This document shows positions 21,491 to 30,451 of a DNA stretch of 32,236 bases, piece by piece (position 1 is the stretch's first letter; the number at the start of each line of letters is the position of its first letter). Under the pieces are notes generated by a model. That model worked only from the letters and a program-made list of their open reading frames with translations. It searched no databases and had not been told where the DNA came from. The translations under genes were made by a program, and so were the position numbers. The stretch is from assembly GCF_012396505.1 (NCBI RefSeq), contig NZ_JAAXPN010000012.1, positions 1 to 32,236 of the forward strand, written 5' to 3'. Source of the DNA: Periweissella fabalis (lineage in GTDB: Bacteria > Bacillota > Bacilli > Lactobacillales > Lactobacillaceae).

Positions 21491-21830
21491 AGCTTTTCCA
21501 GCGTGGAAATTCAATAAGGTTGCTGATTTTGGACAGATGAAAAGTGTCTATAACCCCAACAACGGTAGCAGGGTTACAAAGTTTGTAAAAGATTTCAGTT
21601 TACATTACATGATTAAAAATCGAACTTTAAACCAACAATACCAAACGTTGGGAACGACATTTGAAAATACAATCACCATGATTGTTGCTCACTCAAATAA
21701 GTTGACTGAAAACCAACTGGTTCAAATCAACGGTTTGACATATAAAATCATCAATTTAAGCGTGGACGATAGCTCACAATTTAACCGCTATGATTATTTA
21801 ACACTTTCAGCAACCACTAAGGGGGTTTAG
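21474..21830 (+). CDS. Head closure / head-tail adaptor (stopper)
   Basis: This 118-residue beta-rich protein has RTLNQQYQTLGTTFENTITM and a closing VQINGLTYKIINLSVDDSSQ, typical of SPP1 gp16-like head closure proteins. These retain DNA after packaging and dock the tail. The call also rests on position between the connector and the tail completion genes. Two bases separate it from the next ATG. Confidence 0.75.
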   Translation: MNSLNKAFPAWKFNKVADFGQMKSVYNPNNGSRVTKFVKDFSLHYMIKNRTLNQQYQTLGTTFENTITMIVAHSNKLTENQLVQINGLTYKIINLSVDDSSQFNRYDYLTLSATTKGV

Positions 21831-21832
21831 TT

Positions 21833-22213
21833 ATGCGAGCAACAATTGAATTGCAAAACAATTTAGCTAAATTTCCAATGGCTGATTTAATCACTAATAT
21901 TTACGCTGATAGCGTACCACCAGATGAAAATGATGGTGCTGAATCAACAGATTTAGTGATTACTGAAAGTTTAAATACACCATCAACATTTGGGAACAAC
22001 ACATTCAATCAACTTGATCAAACCTTACAAGTTGCAATCTATTATTCAATTGACTTTGAACAAGATTCACAAATCTTTGAGATTAGTTTGTATAAGTTCT
22101 TAGAAACGATTGGTTGGCGGATTAAGAATGTTCAAGGAACTTACTTTGATGAATTAACATCACAACCAGTCAGAGTATTCCAAGTGCAAAGATTAGTTGG
22201 GTTTGAGGTTTAG
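21833..22213 (+). CDS. Tail completion protein, DUF806-like
   Basis: The 126-residue protein (VAIYYSIDFEQDSQIFEISL, KFLETIGWRI, then VRVFQVQRLVGFEV) resembles the DUF806 family of lactic acid bacteria siphophages, believed to act at the tail terminator position. In many relatives it follows the gp10-like gene; here it precedes it. The assignment is by pattern and order, so the two completion roles could be exchanged. Confidence 0.65.
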   Translation: MRATIELQNNLAKFPMADLITNIYADSVPPDENDGAESTDLVITESLNTPSTFGNNTFNQLDQTLQVAIYYSIDFEQDSQIFEISLYKFLETIGWRIKNVQGTYFDELTSQPVRVFQVQRLVGFEV

Positions 22214-22216
22214 CTT

Positions 22217-22666
22217 ATGGCAGATTTTTATGACCAGCTCAATGATTGGGCTGAAAGCCTTGATGATTTAGTTGATTTAAGTGCCGATGAAAGAGCTCAA
22301 ATCACTAAAGCGGGAGCTGAGGCTTATCAAGATGGTTTAACTCAAATCACTAAAGAGAAACACTTTCAGGCTAAAGAGGGAACGATTAAAAACTCAAAAG
22401 GTGAGGTAATCGGACACTTAGCAGATAGCGTTATCTTGAGTAATAAGAATATTGACAATATTAAAAACGGTGATTCAACAGTTGGGTTCAATAAACAACA
22501 CGCAAGAATTGCACGATTACTCAATAATGGTTGGCGTTATGAGTCAAAGGGAAAAATTATGACACGAGTTGGTGATTCGTTTATCACTAACTCAAGAGAA
22601 CAATTAAATGATCAAATTGCGGAAGCTGAAATGGCGAAAGCAAAAGAAATTTTAGATAACAAATAA
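22217..22666 (+). CDS. HK97 gp10-like tail component
   Basis: The 149-residue protein has an N-terminal helical part (LSADERAQITKAGAEAYQDG) and the family's two landmarks: GHLADSVIL (in place of the usual TGxLxxSI) and HARIARLLNNGWRY (in place of YAxxxExGT). gp10-like proteins join the head stopper to the tail terminator. The gene starts 4 bases after the previous stop, within the same operon. Confidence 0.75.
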   Translation: MADFYDQLNDWAESLDDLVDLSADERAQITKAGAEAYQDGLTQITKEKHFQAKEGTIKNSKGEVIGHLADSVILSNKNIDNIKNGDSTVGFNKQHARIARLLNNGWRYESKGKIMTRVGDSFITNSREQLNDQIAEAEMAKAKEILDNK

Positions 22667-22690
22667 ATAAAAGAATAGAGGAATATTCAC

Positions 22691-23308
22691 ATGGCAAAAG
22701 GTGGATTAACAGGGTTATCAGGTGCGAAGCTTGCTTTGCTTGATGACAACGGAGCAATTATTAAAGGCTCAATGGGTATCGGTGATGCAACAGGTGTTTA
22801 CACCGTTACTGCCCAAAATGATTTGGGTATGGCAAGTGCTAACTTAACTGGTTTAGCACCAACATTAACAGCAATTTATGGTAACAACGTAAAGACCGAT
22901 GTTTCAGTCGGGAAAGCACAACCATCAGTTGCATTAGTAATCAACGCACTTGATATTGATACAAAATATCGTGTATTGGGGTACGAAAAGGACACAACCA
23001 CTGGTGGTTATACACCAACTGGTAAGGCTTCAAAGGTTGCTTTGTTGCTACAAACTAACTTATTGAACGGTGATTCAGTATACTTTGGTTTCCAAAACGG
23101 TACTTTGGTTGAAGGTGCTGGTGTGAACATGGCTACCGACACACAAAACGAAACACGACAAACCGACCAAATGACATATTCACCTAACGCAACGGACAAG
23201 ATGCCAGTTGGTTACAAGGTGTATGTTTCATCAGCCACTGGTTTTTCTGAATCAGCAATGATGGCAGAAGTATTTGGTGCAACCGCACCAGCACAACAAG
23301 CATCATAA
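22691..23308 (+). CDS. Major tail (tube) protein
   Basis: The 205-residue beta-rich protein has a short Gly-rich start (GGLTGLSGAKLALLDDNG), mid-segments such as VSVGKAQPSVALVINALDID, and KVALLLQTNLLNGDSVYFGF, like phi13-type tail tube proteins. Hexameric rings of it form the tail tube. No Ig-like C-terminal extension is present. A 163-bp stretch follows with only a weak GTTGT/ACAAC inverted repeat and no gene seen. Confidence 0.85.
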   Translation: MAKGGLTGLSGAKLALLDDNGAIIKGSMGIGDATGVYTVTAQNDLGMASANLTGLAPTLTAIYGNNVKTDVSVGKAQPSVALVINALDIDTKYRVLGYEKDTTTGGYTPTGKASKVALLLQTNLLNGDSVYFGFQNGTLVEGAGVNMATDTQNETRQTDQMTYSPNATDKMPVGYKVYVSSATGFSESAMMAEVFGATAPAQQAS

Positions 23309-23471
23309 AAAAACAAGCTAAATAGTTTAAATAGGTAGAACAATCAAGCAATGAAAAAGAACGTTGTCAAACGGATAACAACACAAACTTTGCTGATAAA
23401 TGTTGGGTGCAAATCTCAACTTTAGCTATATCAAAAAATCAAAAAAATTAGAACACAAGGAGCAACACAAA

Positions 23472-23855
23472 ATGACAGTTAAAATTGATGCAAAAGTTTT
23501 AGGAATTGCACGAAAGATTGAAGTAAAAGAAACATCACGTAATATTCAACGTGCAATGTTAGTACAAAAAGATTTAGTTAATGTTGAATATCAATCAGCA
23601 TTACTTGCTGATAAAGGTGATGCAGCCACATTTGAGGAACAATCAAACATTATTGATGTTAATTTTCAATTGTTGGACACAATCAATGAATTTGTGATTA
23701 AAGCTTTACGCTTAAACGACAAGCAAGCTGAAAAATTGGTTGAAGATACTGAAACTGATGAAGCAATGGCCTTAGCTATGGAAATTATTTCAGGATTGCT
23801 ACACATTGAACCCGCAGATGGTGATGAGGTTGCTGATAAGTCTTTAACGGTTTAA
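23472..23855 (+). CDS. Tail assembly chaperone, gpG-like
   Basis: The 127-residue, mostly helical acidic protein lies directly between tail tube and tape measure, the fixed place of the gpG chaperone, which coats the tape measure during tail growth. I use the ATG at 23472, after AAGGAGCAACACAA; an in-frame ATG at 23400 has no ribosome site. The gpT-like frame begins at once in the -1 frame after its stop. Confidence 0.75.
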   Translation: MTVKIDAKVLGIARKIEVKETSRNIQRAMLVQKDLVNVEYQSALLADKGDAATFEEQSNIIDVNFQLLDTINEFVIKALRLNDKQAEKLVEDTETDEAMALAMEIISGLLHIEPADGDEVADKSLTV

Positions 23856-24067
23856 GAACTCACCTTGCTCAATTGGACAACATGTTAGAGGATATGAACC
23901 TATCAGCACAACACGCTTTGGTAGATTTACACATTTTGCCATCGGATTATGATGAACAAGATTACTACCGTTTACAAGAAGTGATGGGAGCTAGAGAAGT
24001 TGAAGATCGCCCTATGAACATGCAAGCTAAATCAGCTGATGAGTTCTTATCAAACTTAGGATTATAG
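23840..24067 (+). CDS. Tail assembly chaperone, gpT-like (probably read by -1 frameshift)
   Basis: This frame is -1 to gpG and open from 23840. It carries DMNLSAQHALVDLHILPSDY and DEFLSNLGL, typical of the short T part that binds tail tube or tape measure. A TAA at 23837-23839 in this frame confines any slip to the 16 bases 23840-23855. Those bases contain CTTTAAC, but not in the phase of a classical X-XXY-YYZ heptamer. A TTG at 23873 or ATG at 23882 without a ribosome site is the alternative start. Confidence 0.6.
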   Translation, partial: VFNGLRTHLAQLDNMLEDMNLSAQHALVDLHILPSDYDEQDYYRLQEVMGAREVEDRPMNMQAKSADEFLSNLGL

Positions 24068-24076
24068 ATAAAAAAA

Positions 24077-24118
24077 TAAAAAAGCCTTAGACCTTGCCTC
24101 TTGAGGTTAAGGCTTTTT
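24077..24118 (+). terminator. Terminator between tail chaperones and tape measure
   Basis: AAGCCTTA plus ACCT pair with AGGT plus TAAGGCTT around a short loop, followed by seven T. It would reduce read-through into the tape measure gene, whose ribosome site follows at once. Confidence 0.8.
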
Positions 24119-24139
24119 TTAATAGAAAGGATAAAAATA

Positions 24140-27100
24140 ATGGCAGATAAAAAAATTGTTGCTGAAATGGCGACACAATTTTCCGTTGATAGTACCAAAG
24201 CGGTTGAATCAATCAAAGATTTAAAATCTCAAGTCAATGGCTTGGGTAAAGAATGGAAAATCCAAGAAACACAACTCAAATCAGCTGGTGATGCTATGGG
24301 AGCAACACAAGCACGAGTTGATGGATTAACCCGACAATATGAAACCAACGGCAGAGCGATTGACAAAATCAAAGCTGATATGTCAGGGCTTAATAGAGAG
24401 GTTGCTAGTGAACGTGATGAATACAATAAACTATCACAACAATTGTTGAGAGCTGAAACACAACAAAACAGTTTAAATTCACAACTTAATAGAGCTGAGA
24501 GTACCCTAAAAGGTTATAAAGACGGTACTATTCAGCTGAATAAAGAACTCAAGGAACAAAATAGCCTAACTCAGGCTACCATTGAGCGATTACAAGCTGA
24601 AGGTAGAGAAACTGAAGCTAATTCGGTCAAATTAAAGAGCTTAACAGCTAATAAAGAGCGTTATAACCAGTTATTGACTGCTGAAAAGGCTAAACTTGAT
24701 GACATTGGTGCAAAGCTTGGTACTAACTCAAGTGAATATACTAAACAGGCTACCTATGTGGAACGTTTAGGTACTAAGTTAGCTAAAACTAACCACGAAA
24801 TGGCAGAGTTAGGTAATGCTAAACCAAACTTATCAGGATTGTCTGCTTTAAGCGAAAAGTTAGATAGTATATCAGATAAAGCTAAGCATACTCAAGTATC
24901 AATGGGTAAGTTGTTTGTAGCCAATTTAGCTTCTAACGTAGCCTTTACTGCATTAGACAGATTACGAGATAAGATTAGCGACAATTTGCACGAGGCGGTT
25001 GAGTATAACAAAGAGCAACAAGTTATGGGTGCAACTTGGCTAACGCTTACGGGTAATGCTTCCAAAGGTAAAGATATGGTTAATTCAATTAACCAAATAT
25101 CAACTGCTTTCGGTCAAACTAATGAGTTAACTAATGAACTTGAACAACAGTTTTACCACGTATTTAACCAAAAAGGTCCAACTGATGAATTAACTAAATC
25201 AGTTTTAACACTGGCTGATACGTTGGGTATGAGTGCTGATGACACTAAGCGATTGGGATTAAACTTCACTCACATGATGAGTTCATCTAAGCTACAACTT
25301 GGTGACTTCAATATGATTACTGACCAATTGCCTATGTACGGTGAGAAGTTGCTTGAGTTTGAACGACAAGCGCAACACAACACTCAATTAACAATGGGTG
25401 AACTTCGTAAGCAGATGTCTGCGGGTAAGATTAGTGCTGATGATGCCACTAAAGTCATGAATGAACTTGGTGCTAAATACAAAGATGCGTCTGAAAACAT
25501 GATGAACACTGCTTCGGGTATGGAACGTGTTATATCTGCACGTTCAAAAGCCTTAACTGGTGCATTAATTGAGCCAATCATGAATGCTAAAAATCCTATT
25601 TTTGGCGCAGTTTCAAAGTGGGTATCTGACAATCGGACTGAAGCTGAATTTAACAAACTTGGCCACGCTATTAATAATTCATTCAACACGATTACTGAAG
25701 CTTTCGGTAAGGAATTTAAAGCTAAGAGTTTTACCGAAGGTGCTGACCAATTTATTATTACAGTCACTAAAGACATTACTAAGTTTGGTGATTACATTGC
25801 AGGCCACTCTACCGAAATAACTAATTTCTTCAAGATGGTCAAAGACTTAGGTGGTGCAGGGTTTGGTACTCTAAGCACTAGCTTAAAAATAGCTTTACCT
25901 TTACTGGAAGGACTTGGTAAGTTTGCTAGTGATAATCCGGGCAAGTTTAAAGTCATGGTTGGTTCAATTGTGGCTATGGACTTAGCATTTAAAGGTTTTG
26001 TTGGAACTGTTAAGCTAATAAATACAACATTAGGTGCATTCAGCGCAGTCAAAGACGGTATTAAGTGGGCATCTAACGTATTTGGGATTAAAGCTGAAAC
26101 TACAGCACTAAAAGAACAGAACAAGGTGTTGCTTGAAAATTCAGCCCTCTCATCTGTGGGTGGTAGCGGTTCAATTAGTTCTGTTGAAAAAGGTGCAGTT
26201 ACCACAGTTGAAAAAGAAGCTGGAAAATTAGGTAAGTTAAAAGGGTTAACTGGTGCTGGTAAGGGATTAGTTGCAGGAACTGGTGTATTAAGTGTAATAG
26301 GTGCTTCAACTGATTTAATCGGTATTAATTCTAAAAATGCTGGTGGTAAGGTTGGTGCGTTCGGGGGTAACTTAGCCGGTGGTGCATTAGGTGCAACAAT
26401 TGGTACAGCTATCCTACCAGGTATTGGTACAGCCATTGGGGCAGGTATTGGTTCAATTGGTGGTGATAAGATTGGTGCACTTCTTGGAAAAAGTATTCAA
26501 AAAGGCCTATCTAAGACCAAACTAAAAGTTCCTGAAATCAATACTAAAGACGCCTACGACAAGTTAAATGCTACTGCTAAAAAGTATTATAGTGATAAAC
26601 AAAAGCAAGACACTGCTGACATTAAGCTGTTATACAAGAATGGTATGTTAACACGTGCTGAATACGAACGTAGATTAACAGAAATTCAAAAAGAAGGTGC
26701 TAAAGCCAACAGGATTGAAAAACTTAGTCAATCAGATAGAAACGCATTAACTAAATACTATGCTCAACAACGTTCTAAGATTGAGTCTGATGCTAGCAAG
26801 AAAAAAGAATCAGATGCCACTAAATGGAACAAGAAAATTAACGATGACATAGCTAAGTATGGTGCATACTCTACCCAAGTGGAAAAAGACGTAAAAAAGA
26901 AACAGCAGGCTTTAGCTGATGATGACCGCAAAAAGAAAGCTACGATTAATAAACTAACACTTAAAGATGCCACCACAACAACGATTGATGAAGCTAAACT
27001 GCATACAACTTTAGCAGGTAAGATTCAACTCGCTTCCAACGAACAAGTTAAAATCTTAACTCGTTTAACTAACCAAAAGGGTAAATTAAGCAACAAGCAA

Positions 27101-28930
27101 CTTCAAAACGCTGTTAATGATTCGCAAAAAGAATATAAAGAAACTGTTGCTTTAGCTGATAAAAAACGAGATGGAATTTTTAAAGCTACATATAAGCAAT
27201 ATACGCAAGTGACAAATGCTACTGAACGACAACGCAAAGATGTTATAGCTAGTGCTAATCAACAATACAAAGATACAGTTGCAGCTGCAAACGAGCAGTA
27301 TAAAGGTAATTCAAAATGGGCTGAAACTCAACGTCAAACTATCATTAGTAAAGCCAAGGACCAAAAGGACCAAACAACTAAACACGCTTGGGATCAATAT
27401 AATTCAGTCGTTGATAAAGCTAGAAAGCAACAAAATGATGCAGATGACTCTGCTAGAAACCAACATGATACAACTATTAAACACGCTAAAGACCAAAAGG
27501 AACAAATTGTTGAACAAGCTAGACAACAATCTAAAGGTGTGGTCTCACATGCAGTGACACAAGCCAACAGTTCGATGAAAGCATCATCTAACCAAGGTAA
27601 GGGACTACAAGGCATTTGGGACAGTATCGTTCATTTTTTCAATGGCTTAACTAAACCATTTGGCGTTAAGTCAGTTAGTCCAGCACATGGTGCATATACG
27701 TACAGTCCAATGGATATGCCAGCTTTTGCCACCGGTACTAATTTCAGCAAAGCTAGTCACGCATTAGTGGGTGAAGCTGGTATTGAAGCTAGATACCAAA
27801 CATACTCGGGCAAAGTTGACTTCTTAGGTACGAACGGTGCTGAAATTGTTAAACTTAACCAAGGCGATAGGATTTTAAATGCACAAGATACAGCTAAGCT
27901 ATTTAAAGGTGGTTTAGGTAAGACATTACCCGGGTATGCTAAGGGTAACACTGACTTGTCAATGTTCATTAATAGTGTAACTAGGGGCACTTCTAACGTC
28001 TGGGAAAACATTTCAGAAAGTGCTGAAAGCGCACTGGAAAAATTAACAAATCCAATTAAAACCCTTAAATCAATAGCTGGTAAGGCATTTGATATTAACT
28101 CTATTGCTGAAGTTGGTAACCTAGGGCATGGTATTTCAAAGGGAATGCTAGATACTGGTATTAGTGGAATTGGTAAGTTCCTAAATACGTTAGTTAAATC
28201 TGTTGCTGATTTTGGTGAAGCGAATGTTGGTAACCCTGGTGGAGCTGGTGTGCAACGCTGGAAACCTTATGTCAAACGTGCATTGCATGCTTTAAACTTA
28301 TCAACATCAGGTGCAATGGTAGCCCGTGTGCTCCGTCAGATTGCTACCGAATCAGGTGGTAACCCAACAGTTCGCCAAAAAGTTAACGACATTAATATGC
28401 GTTTGGGTATACCTGCCCAAGGACTTATGCAAGTTATCCCGCCAACATTTAGAGCGTTTGCTTTACCAGGACACGGCAATATCTTAAATGGATATGATAA
28501 TATCCTTGCTGGTCTTAATTATGCTAAACACCGTTATGGTAGTGGTTTAGGCGCTTTAGGTCAAGGTCATGGCTATGCTAATGGTGGTTTAATAACACAA
28601 CATCAGTTAGCTGAAATCGGTGAGGGAAACCAACCAGAAATGATTATTCCACTAAGTAAGATGAAAAATACAAGAGCAATTCAATTGCTTCAACAAGCAG
28701 TGTCAACGATTGCCAAAAATAATGGTGTTAGTGAACAACATAACCATTATGAATCAAACAATGATGATGTGGTTGATGCAGTTAATAAACTATCAGGTAT
28801 CTTGATGGCAATCTTAAGCGTTAATAAACAACAATTATCACAAGGTAATAAGCCACAAGGTATGAACCTAAATGACTTAATGAATCAAATGGGTAACGCT
28901 CAATCTATGTATAATTACCAAAGTTTATAA
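24140..28930 (+). CDS. Tape measure protein with C-terminal lytic transglycosylase domain
   Basis: The 1596-residue protein sets tail length. The N-terminal ~250 residues are coiled coil (heptads with Gln, Lys and Leu). A glycine-rich membrane-like segment (GNLAGGALGATIGTAILPGI) lies near residues 750-780. A long Lys/Gln-rich helical part follows, and then an SLT domain. In that domain the catalytic Glu is residue 1404 (RQIATESGGNP), followed by GLMQVIPPTF and a closing LNYAKHRYGSG. The enzyme would open the cell wall for DNA entry. I chose the ATG at 24140, preceded by GAAAGGAT. This is the only wall-degrading domain seen in the element. Confidence 0.92.
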   Translation: MADKKIVAEMATQFSVDSTKAVESIKDLKSQVNGLGKEWKIQETQLKSAGDAMGATQARVDGLTRQYETNGRAIDKIKADMSGLNREVASERDEYNKLSQQLLRAETQQNSLNSQLNRAESTLKGYKDGTIQLNKELKEQNSLTQATIERLQAEGRETEANSVKLKSLTANKERYNQLLTAEKAKLDDIGAKLGTNSSEYTKQATYVERLGTKLAKTNHEMAELGNAKPNLSGLSALSEKLDSISDKAKHTQVSMGKLFVANLASNVAFTALDRLRDKISDNLHEAVEYNKEQQVMGATWLTLTGNASKGKDMVNSINQISTAFGQTNELTNELEQQFYHVFNQKGPTDELTKSVLTLADTLGMSADDTKRLGLNFTHMMSSSKLQLGDFNMITDQLPMYGEKLLEFERQAQHNTQLTMGELRKQMSAGKISADDATKVMNELGAKYKDASENMMNTASGMERVISARSKALTGALIEPIMNAKNPIFGAVSKWVSDNRTEAEFNKLGHAINNSFNTITEAFGKEFKAKSFTEGADQFIITVTKDITKFGDYIAGHSTEITNFFKMVKDLGGAGFGTLSTSLKIALPLLEGLGKFASDNPGKFKVMVGSIVAMDLAFKGFVGTVKLINTTLGAFSAVKDGIKWASNVFGIKAETTALKEQNKVLLENSALSSVGGSGSISSVEKGAVTTVEKEAGKLGKLKGLTGAGKGLVAGTGVLSVIGASTDLIGINSKNAGGKVGAFGGNLAGGALGATIGTAILPGIGTAIGAGIGSIGGDKIGALLGKSIQKGLSKTKLKVPEINTKDAYDKLNATAKKYYSDKQKQDTADIKLLYKNGMLTRAEYERRLTEIQKEGAKANRIEKLSQSDRNALTKYYAQQRSKIESDASKKKESDATKWNKKINDDIAKYGAYSTQVEKDVKKKQQALADDDRKKKATINKLTLKDATTTTIDEAKLHTTLAGKIQLASNEQVKILTRLTNQKGKLSNKQLQNAVNDSQKEYKETVALADKKRDGIFKATYKQYTQVTNATERQRKDVIASANQQYKDTVAAANEQYKGNSKWAETQRQTIISKAKDQKDQTTKHAWDQYNSVVDKARKQQNDADDSARNQHDTTIKHAKDQKEQIVEQARQQSKGVVSHAVTQANSSMKASSNQGKGLQGIWDSIVHFFNGLTKPFGVKSVSPAHGAYTYSPMDMPAFATGTNFSKASHALVGEAGIEARYQTYSGKVDFLGTNGAEIVKLNQGDRILNAQDTAKLFKGGLGKTLPGYAKGNTDLSMFINSVTRGTSNVWENISESAESALEKLTNPIKTLKSIAGKAFDINSIAEVGNLGHGISKGMLDTGISGIGKFLNTLVKSVADFGEANVGNPGGAGVQRWKPYVKRALHALNLSTSGAMVARVLRQIATESGGNPTVRQKVNDINMRLGIPAQGLMQVIPPTFRAFALPGHGNILNGYDNILAGLNYAKHRYGSGLGALGQGHGYANGGLITQHQLAEIGEGNQPEMIIPLSKMKNTRAIQLLQQAVSTIAKNNGVSEQHNHYESNNDDVVDAVNKLSGILMAILSVNKQQLSQGNKPQGMNLNDLMNQMGNAQSMYNYQSL

Positions 28931-28945
28931 AGGGGTGAACACATA

Positions 28946-29251
28946 ATGAACTTAATTGAACGTATACTCACTGATGCTGGTATGTTGATTGGTGTGATTG
29001 CTGGTTTGTATGCTTTTTGGAGATTTTTGTTTAAAGCAAGCTTTAATGATGCTATTAACGCATTCACAACACCAATCATGACATCAGTTGATAGATTAAC
29101 TGATAAGATTGAAGTGTTGAACAATAGACTTGATCAACTTGATCCAACGGTTGAAAGGGTTGAAAGTTTAGAAACACAAGTTGAAAGTTTAGATAAACAA
29201 TCAGCTTTACATGAACAACGACTTCAACAACTTGAAAACCGTAAGAAATAG
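28946..29251 (+). CDS. 101-aa protein with one TM segment and coiled coil
   Basis: An N-terminal TM segment (AGMLIGVIAGLYAFWRFLF) is followed by about 60 residues of coiled coil (LTDKIEVLNNRLDQLDPTVE, ESLETQVESLDKQ). It occupies the slot where distal tail protein, tail tip and baseplate genes normally begin, but it resembles none of them. It could be a small membrane anchor or an XhlA-like lysis accessory with reversed order; neither is certain. GGGGTG precedes the ATG. Confidence 0.6.
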   Translation: MNLIERILTDAGMLIGVIAGLYAFWRFLFKASFNDAINAFTTPIMTSVDRLTDKIEVLNNRLDQLDPTVERVESLETQVESLDKQSALHEQRLQQLENRKK

Positions 29252-29327
29252 CAATAATTACACGTGAAACAACGGATAAAATGTGAATTTTATCAAGCCC
29301 GAAATGGCTTAAAACTATCTAATTTTT

Positions 29328-29370
29328 TTGATTTTAGGCTTGAGAGCAATCTCAAGTCTTTTTTGTCTTT
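29328..29370 (+). terminator. Terminator ending the late operon
   Basis: GGCTTGAGA and TCTCAAGTC pair around GCAA, followed by a T run. It closes the virion gene block. The rest of the gap 29252-29437 shows nothing else. Confidence 0.75.
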
Positions 29371-29437
29371 TTATTATGCAATTATAAAAAATAGTGATAA
29401 AATTAAAATTATCATAATTTAATTAAGGAGATTTAAA

Positions 29438-30040
29438 ATGGCAAAGAAAATCAAAGATTCTGATGGTAATGTATACGTTCAAAAGAACCCTTTTTATAAG
29501 CGTGGTTGGTTTTGGACATTAATTGCTGTTGTTGTATTATTGACTGTTATGATATCAGCAATAGGCGGTTCATCAAATGATAACGACAATAGCGCTCAAG
29601 CAGTTAGTTCTTCATCTACTGATAAATCATCTGTAAGTTCATCAACCCAGCAAGAAAAGACAACTTTTAAAGTTGGTGAAACTGTTGACTATAAAGGCGC
29701 AGACTTTAAGGTAACCGAGGTTAGTTATCCAACTGGTGAAGACTTTGAACAACCAGATCAAGGTAAGCAATACATTGTATTTAAAGTTACTATTACTAAT
29801 AAATCAGATGAAAAACTTGATTACAATCCATATTATTTCAAGATTAACGATAAAGGTAATCAAGTAGATGCAAATAATACACCAACAGATATTAAAACAC
29901 TTGATTCAGGAACATTAACTAAAGGTGGTTCAGTAACAGGTTACTTAGGTGGTCAAATAACTAAGGGTGATAAAGTTCAATTGGTTTATTTAGGTGATGG
30001 TTTAAGTGATAGTGATAAATTTTCACTTGATATAAATTAG
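29438..30040 (+). CDS. Membrane-anchored DUF4352-like protein
   Basis: The protein has a TM anchor (GWFWTLIAVVVLLTVMISAI), a Ser/Asp-rich linker and then a beta-sandwich domain (TTFKVGETVDYKGADFKVTE, QYIVFKVTITNKSDEKLDY). This is the DUF4352 type, an immunoglobulin-like fold often exposed on Gram-positive plasmid and phage accessory proteins. AAGGAG precedes the ATG. It has its own terminator. It is not a tail gene; a lysogenic-conversion or surface role is possible. Confidence 0.7.
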   Translation: MAKKIKDSDGNVYVQKNPFYKRGWFWTLIAVVVLLTVMISAIGGSSNDNDNSAQAVSSSSTDKSSVSSSTQQEKTTFKVGETVDYKGADFKVTEVSYPTGEDFEQPDQGKQYIVFKVTITNKSDEKLDYNPYYFKINDKGNQVDANNTPTDIKTLDSGTLTKGGSVTGYLGGQITKGDKVQLVYLGDGLSDSDKFSLDIN

Positions 30041-30042
30041 TA

Positions 30043-30074
30043 AAAAGGCTTGAGAGTAATCCCAGGCCTTTTTT
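30043..30074 (+). terminator. Terminator after the DUF4352-like gene
   Basis: AAAAGGCTTGAGA and TCCCAGGCCTTTT form an imperfect stem with a T run. Confidence 0.7.
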
Positions 30075-30120
30075 ATATCATTTTCACCCAATGGTACTTA
30101 GAAAGTTTTGTACATTATGG

Positions 30121-30126
30121 TATACT
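30121..30126 (+). promoter_or_regulatory. Promoter of the holin-like toxin RNA
   Basis: TATACT is preceded by TGG (extended -10), with TTAGAA 17 bp upstream. The leader that follows contains an AATTCAGT / ACTGATT hairpin. Confidence 0.5.
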
Positions 30127-30197
30127 TAATCACATATTAATAGGGCTTACTAAGGTAATTCAGTTTGGACTGATTAACCATTTAGGAGGTGATTAGA

Positions 30198-30242
30198 ATG
30201 GTGTATTTTGATTGTCTTTTGTGGTGGAAAAGGAAGAATTGA
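30198..30242 (+). CDS. 14-aa leader peptide coupled to the toxin
   Basis: A strong ribosome site (AGGAGGTGA) precedes an ATG encoding MVYFDCLLWWKRKN. The stop TGA overlaps a TTG start of the toxin frame (TTGA). Its likely role is to bring ribosomes to the toxin start; it could alternatively be meaningless. Confidence 0.45.
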   Translation: MVYFDCLLWWKRKN

Positions 30243-30349
30243 GTTTGTCTGTTTATGAGGCACTCACATTAATGTTAGCATTTGGCAGTTTTATAATTGC
30301 ATTTGCTGGCTTTATCGTGGGGATCATCATTGCTTTAACTAAAAAGTAA
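30239..30349 (+). CDS. Holin-like type I toxin peptide
   Basis: The peptide reads (M)SLSVYEALTLMLAFGSFII and ends AFAGFIVGIIIALTKK. The SVYEALTLML start and single TM helix match the 'putative holin-like toxin' peptides of Gram-positive type I systems. Start choice is between the TTG at 30239, which overlaps the leader stop, and the TTG at 30245, which gives the usual S-V-Y-E start; GGAAG serves either. Short membrane toxins of this group depolarise cells when antisense RNA is lost, stabilising a plasmid. Confidence 0.7.
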   Translation: MSLSVYEALTLMLAFGSFIIAFAGFIVGIIIALTKK

Positions 30350-30359
30350 TTTTACGCAA

Positions 30360-30405
30360 CAAAAAAACAGCCACCTTAGCTTAGCCGAGCTAGTGACTGT
30401 GTTGC
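30360..30405 (-). terminator. Terminator of the candidate antitoxin RNA (minus strand)
   Basis: ACAGTCAC and GTGGCTGT (one G-T pair) with inner TAGCT/AGCTA pairing form a hairpin ending in a T7 tail on the minus strand. A convergent antisense RNA from about 30500 would end here, overlapping the toxin mRNA 3' end. A TTGTGT-N18-TACAAT minus-strand promoter can be drawn near 30510-30545, but it is weak. Confidence 0.55.
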
Positions 30406-30451
30406 GAACAGAAAGTTGTTCAAACTAATTACTTAGTGAACTATTGATATT

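Noticed and set aside
25792-26436. 214-codon minus-strand frame inside the tape measure gene
   Set aside because: It is a shadow of the Gly/Ala-rich coding strand, Pro-rich and without ribosome site or neighbours on that strand.
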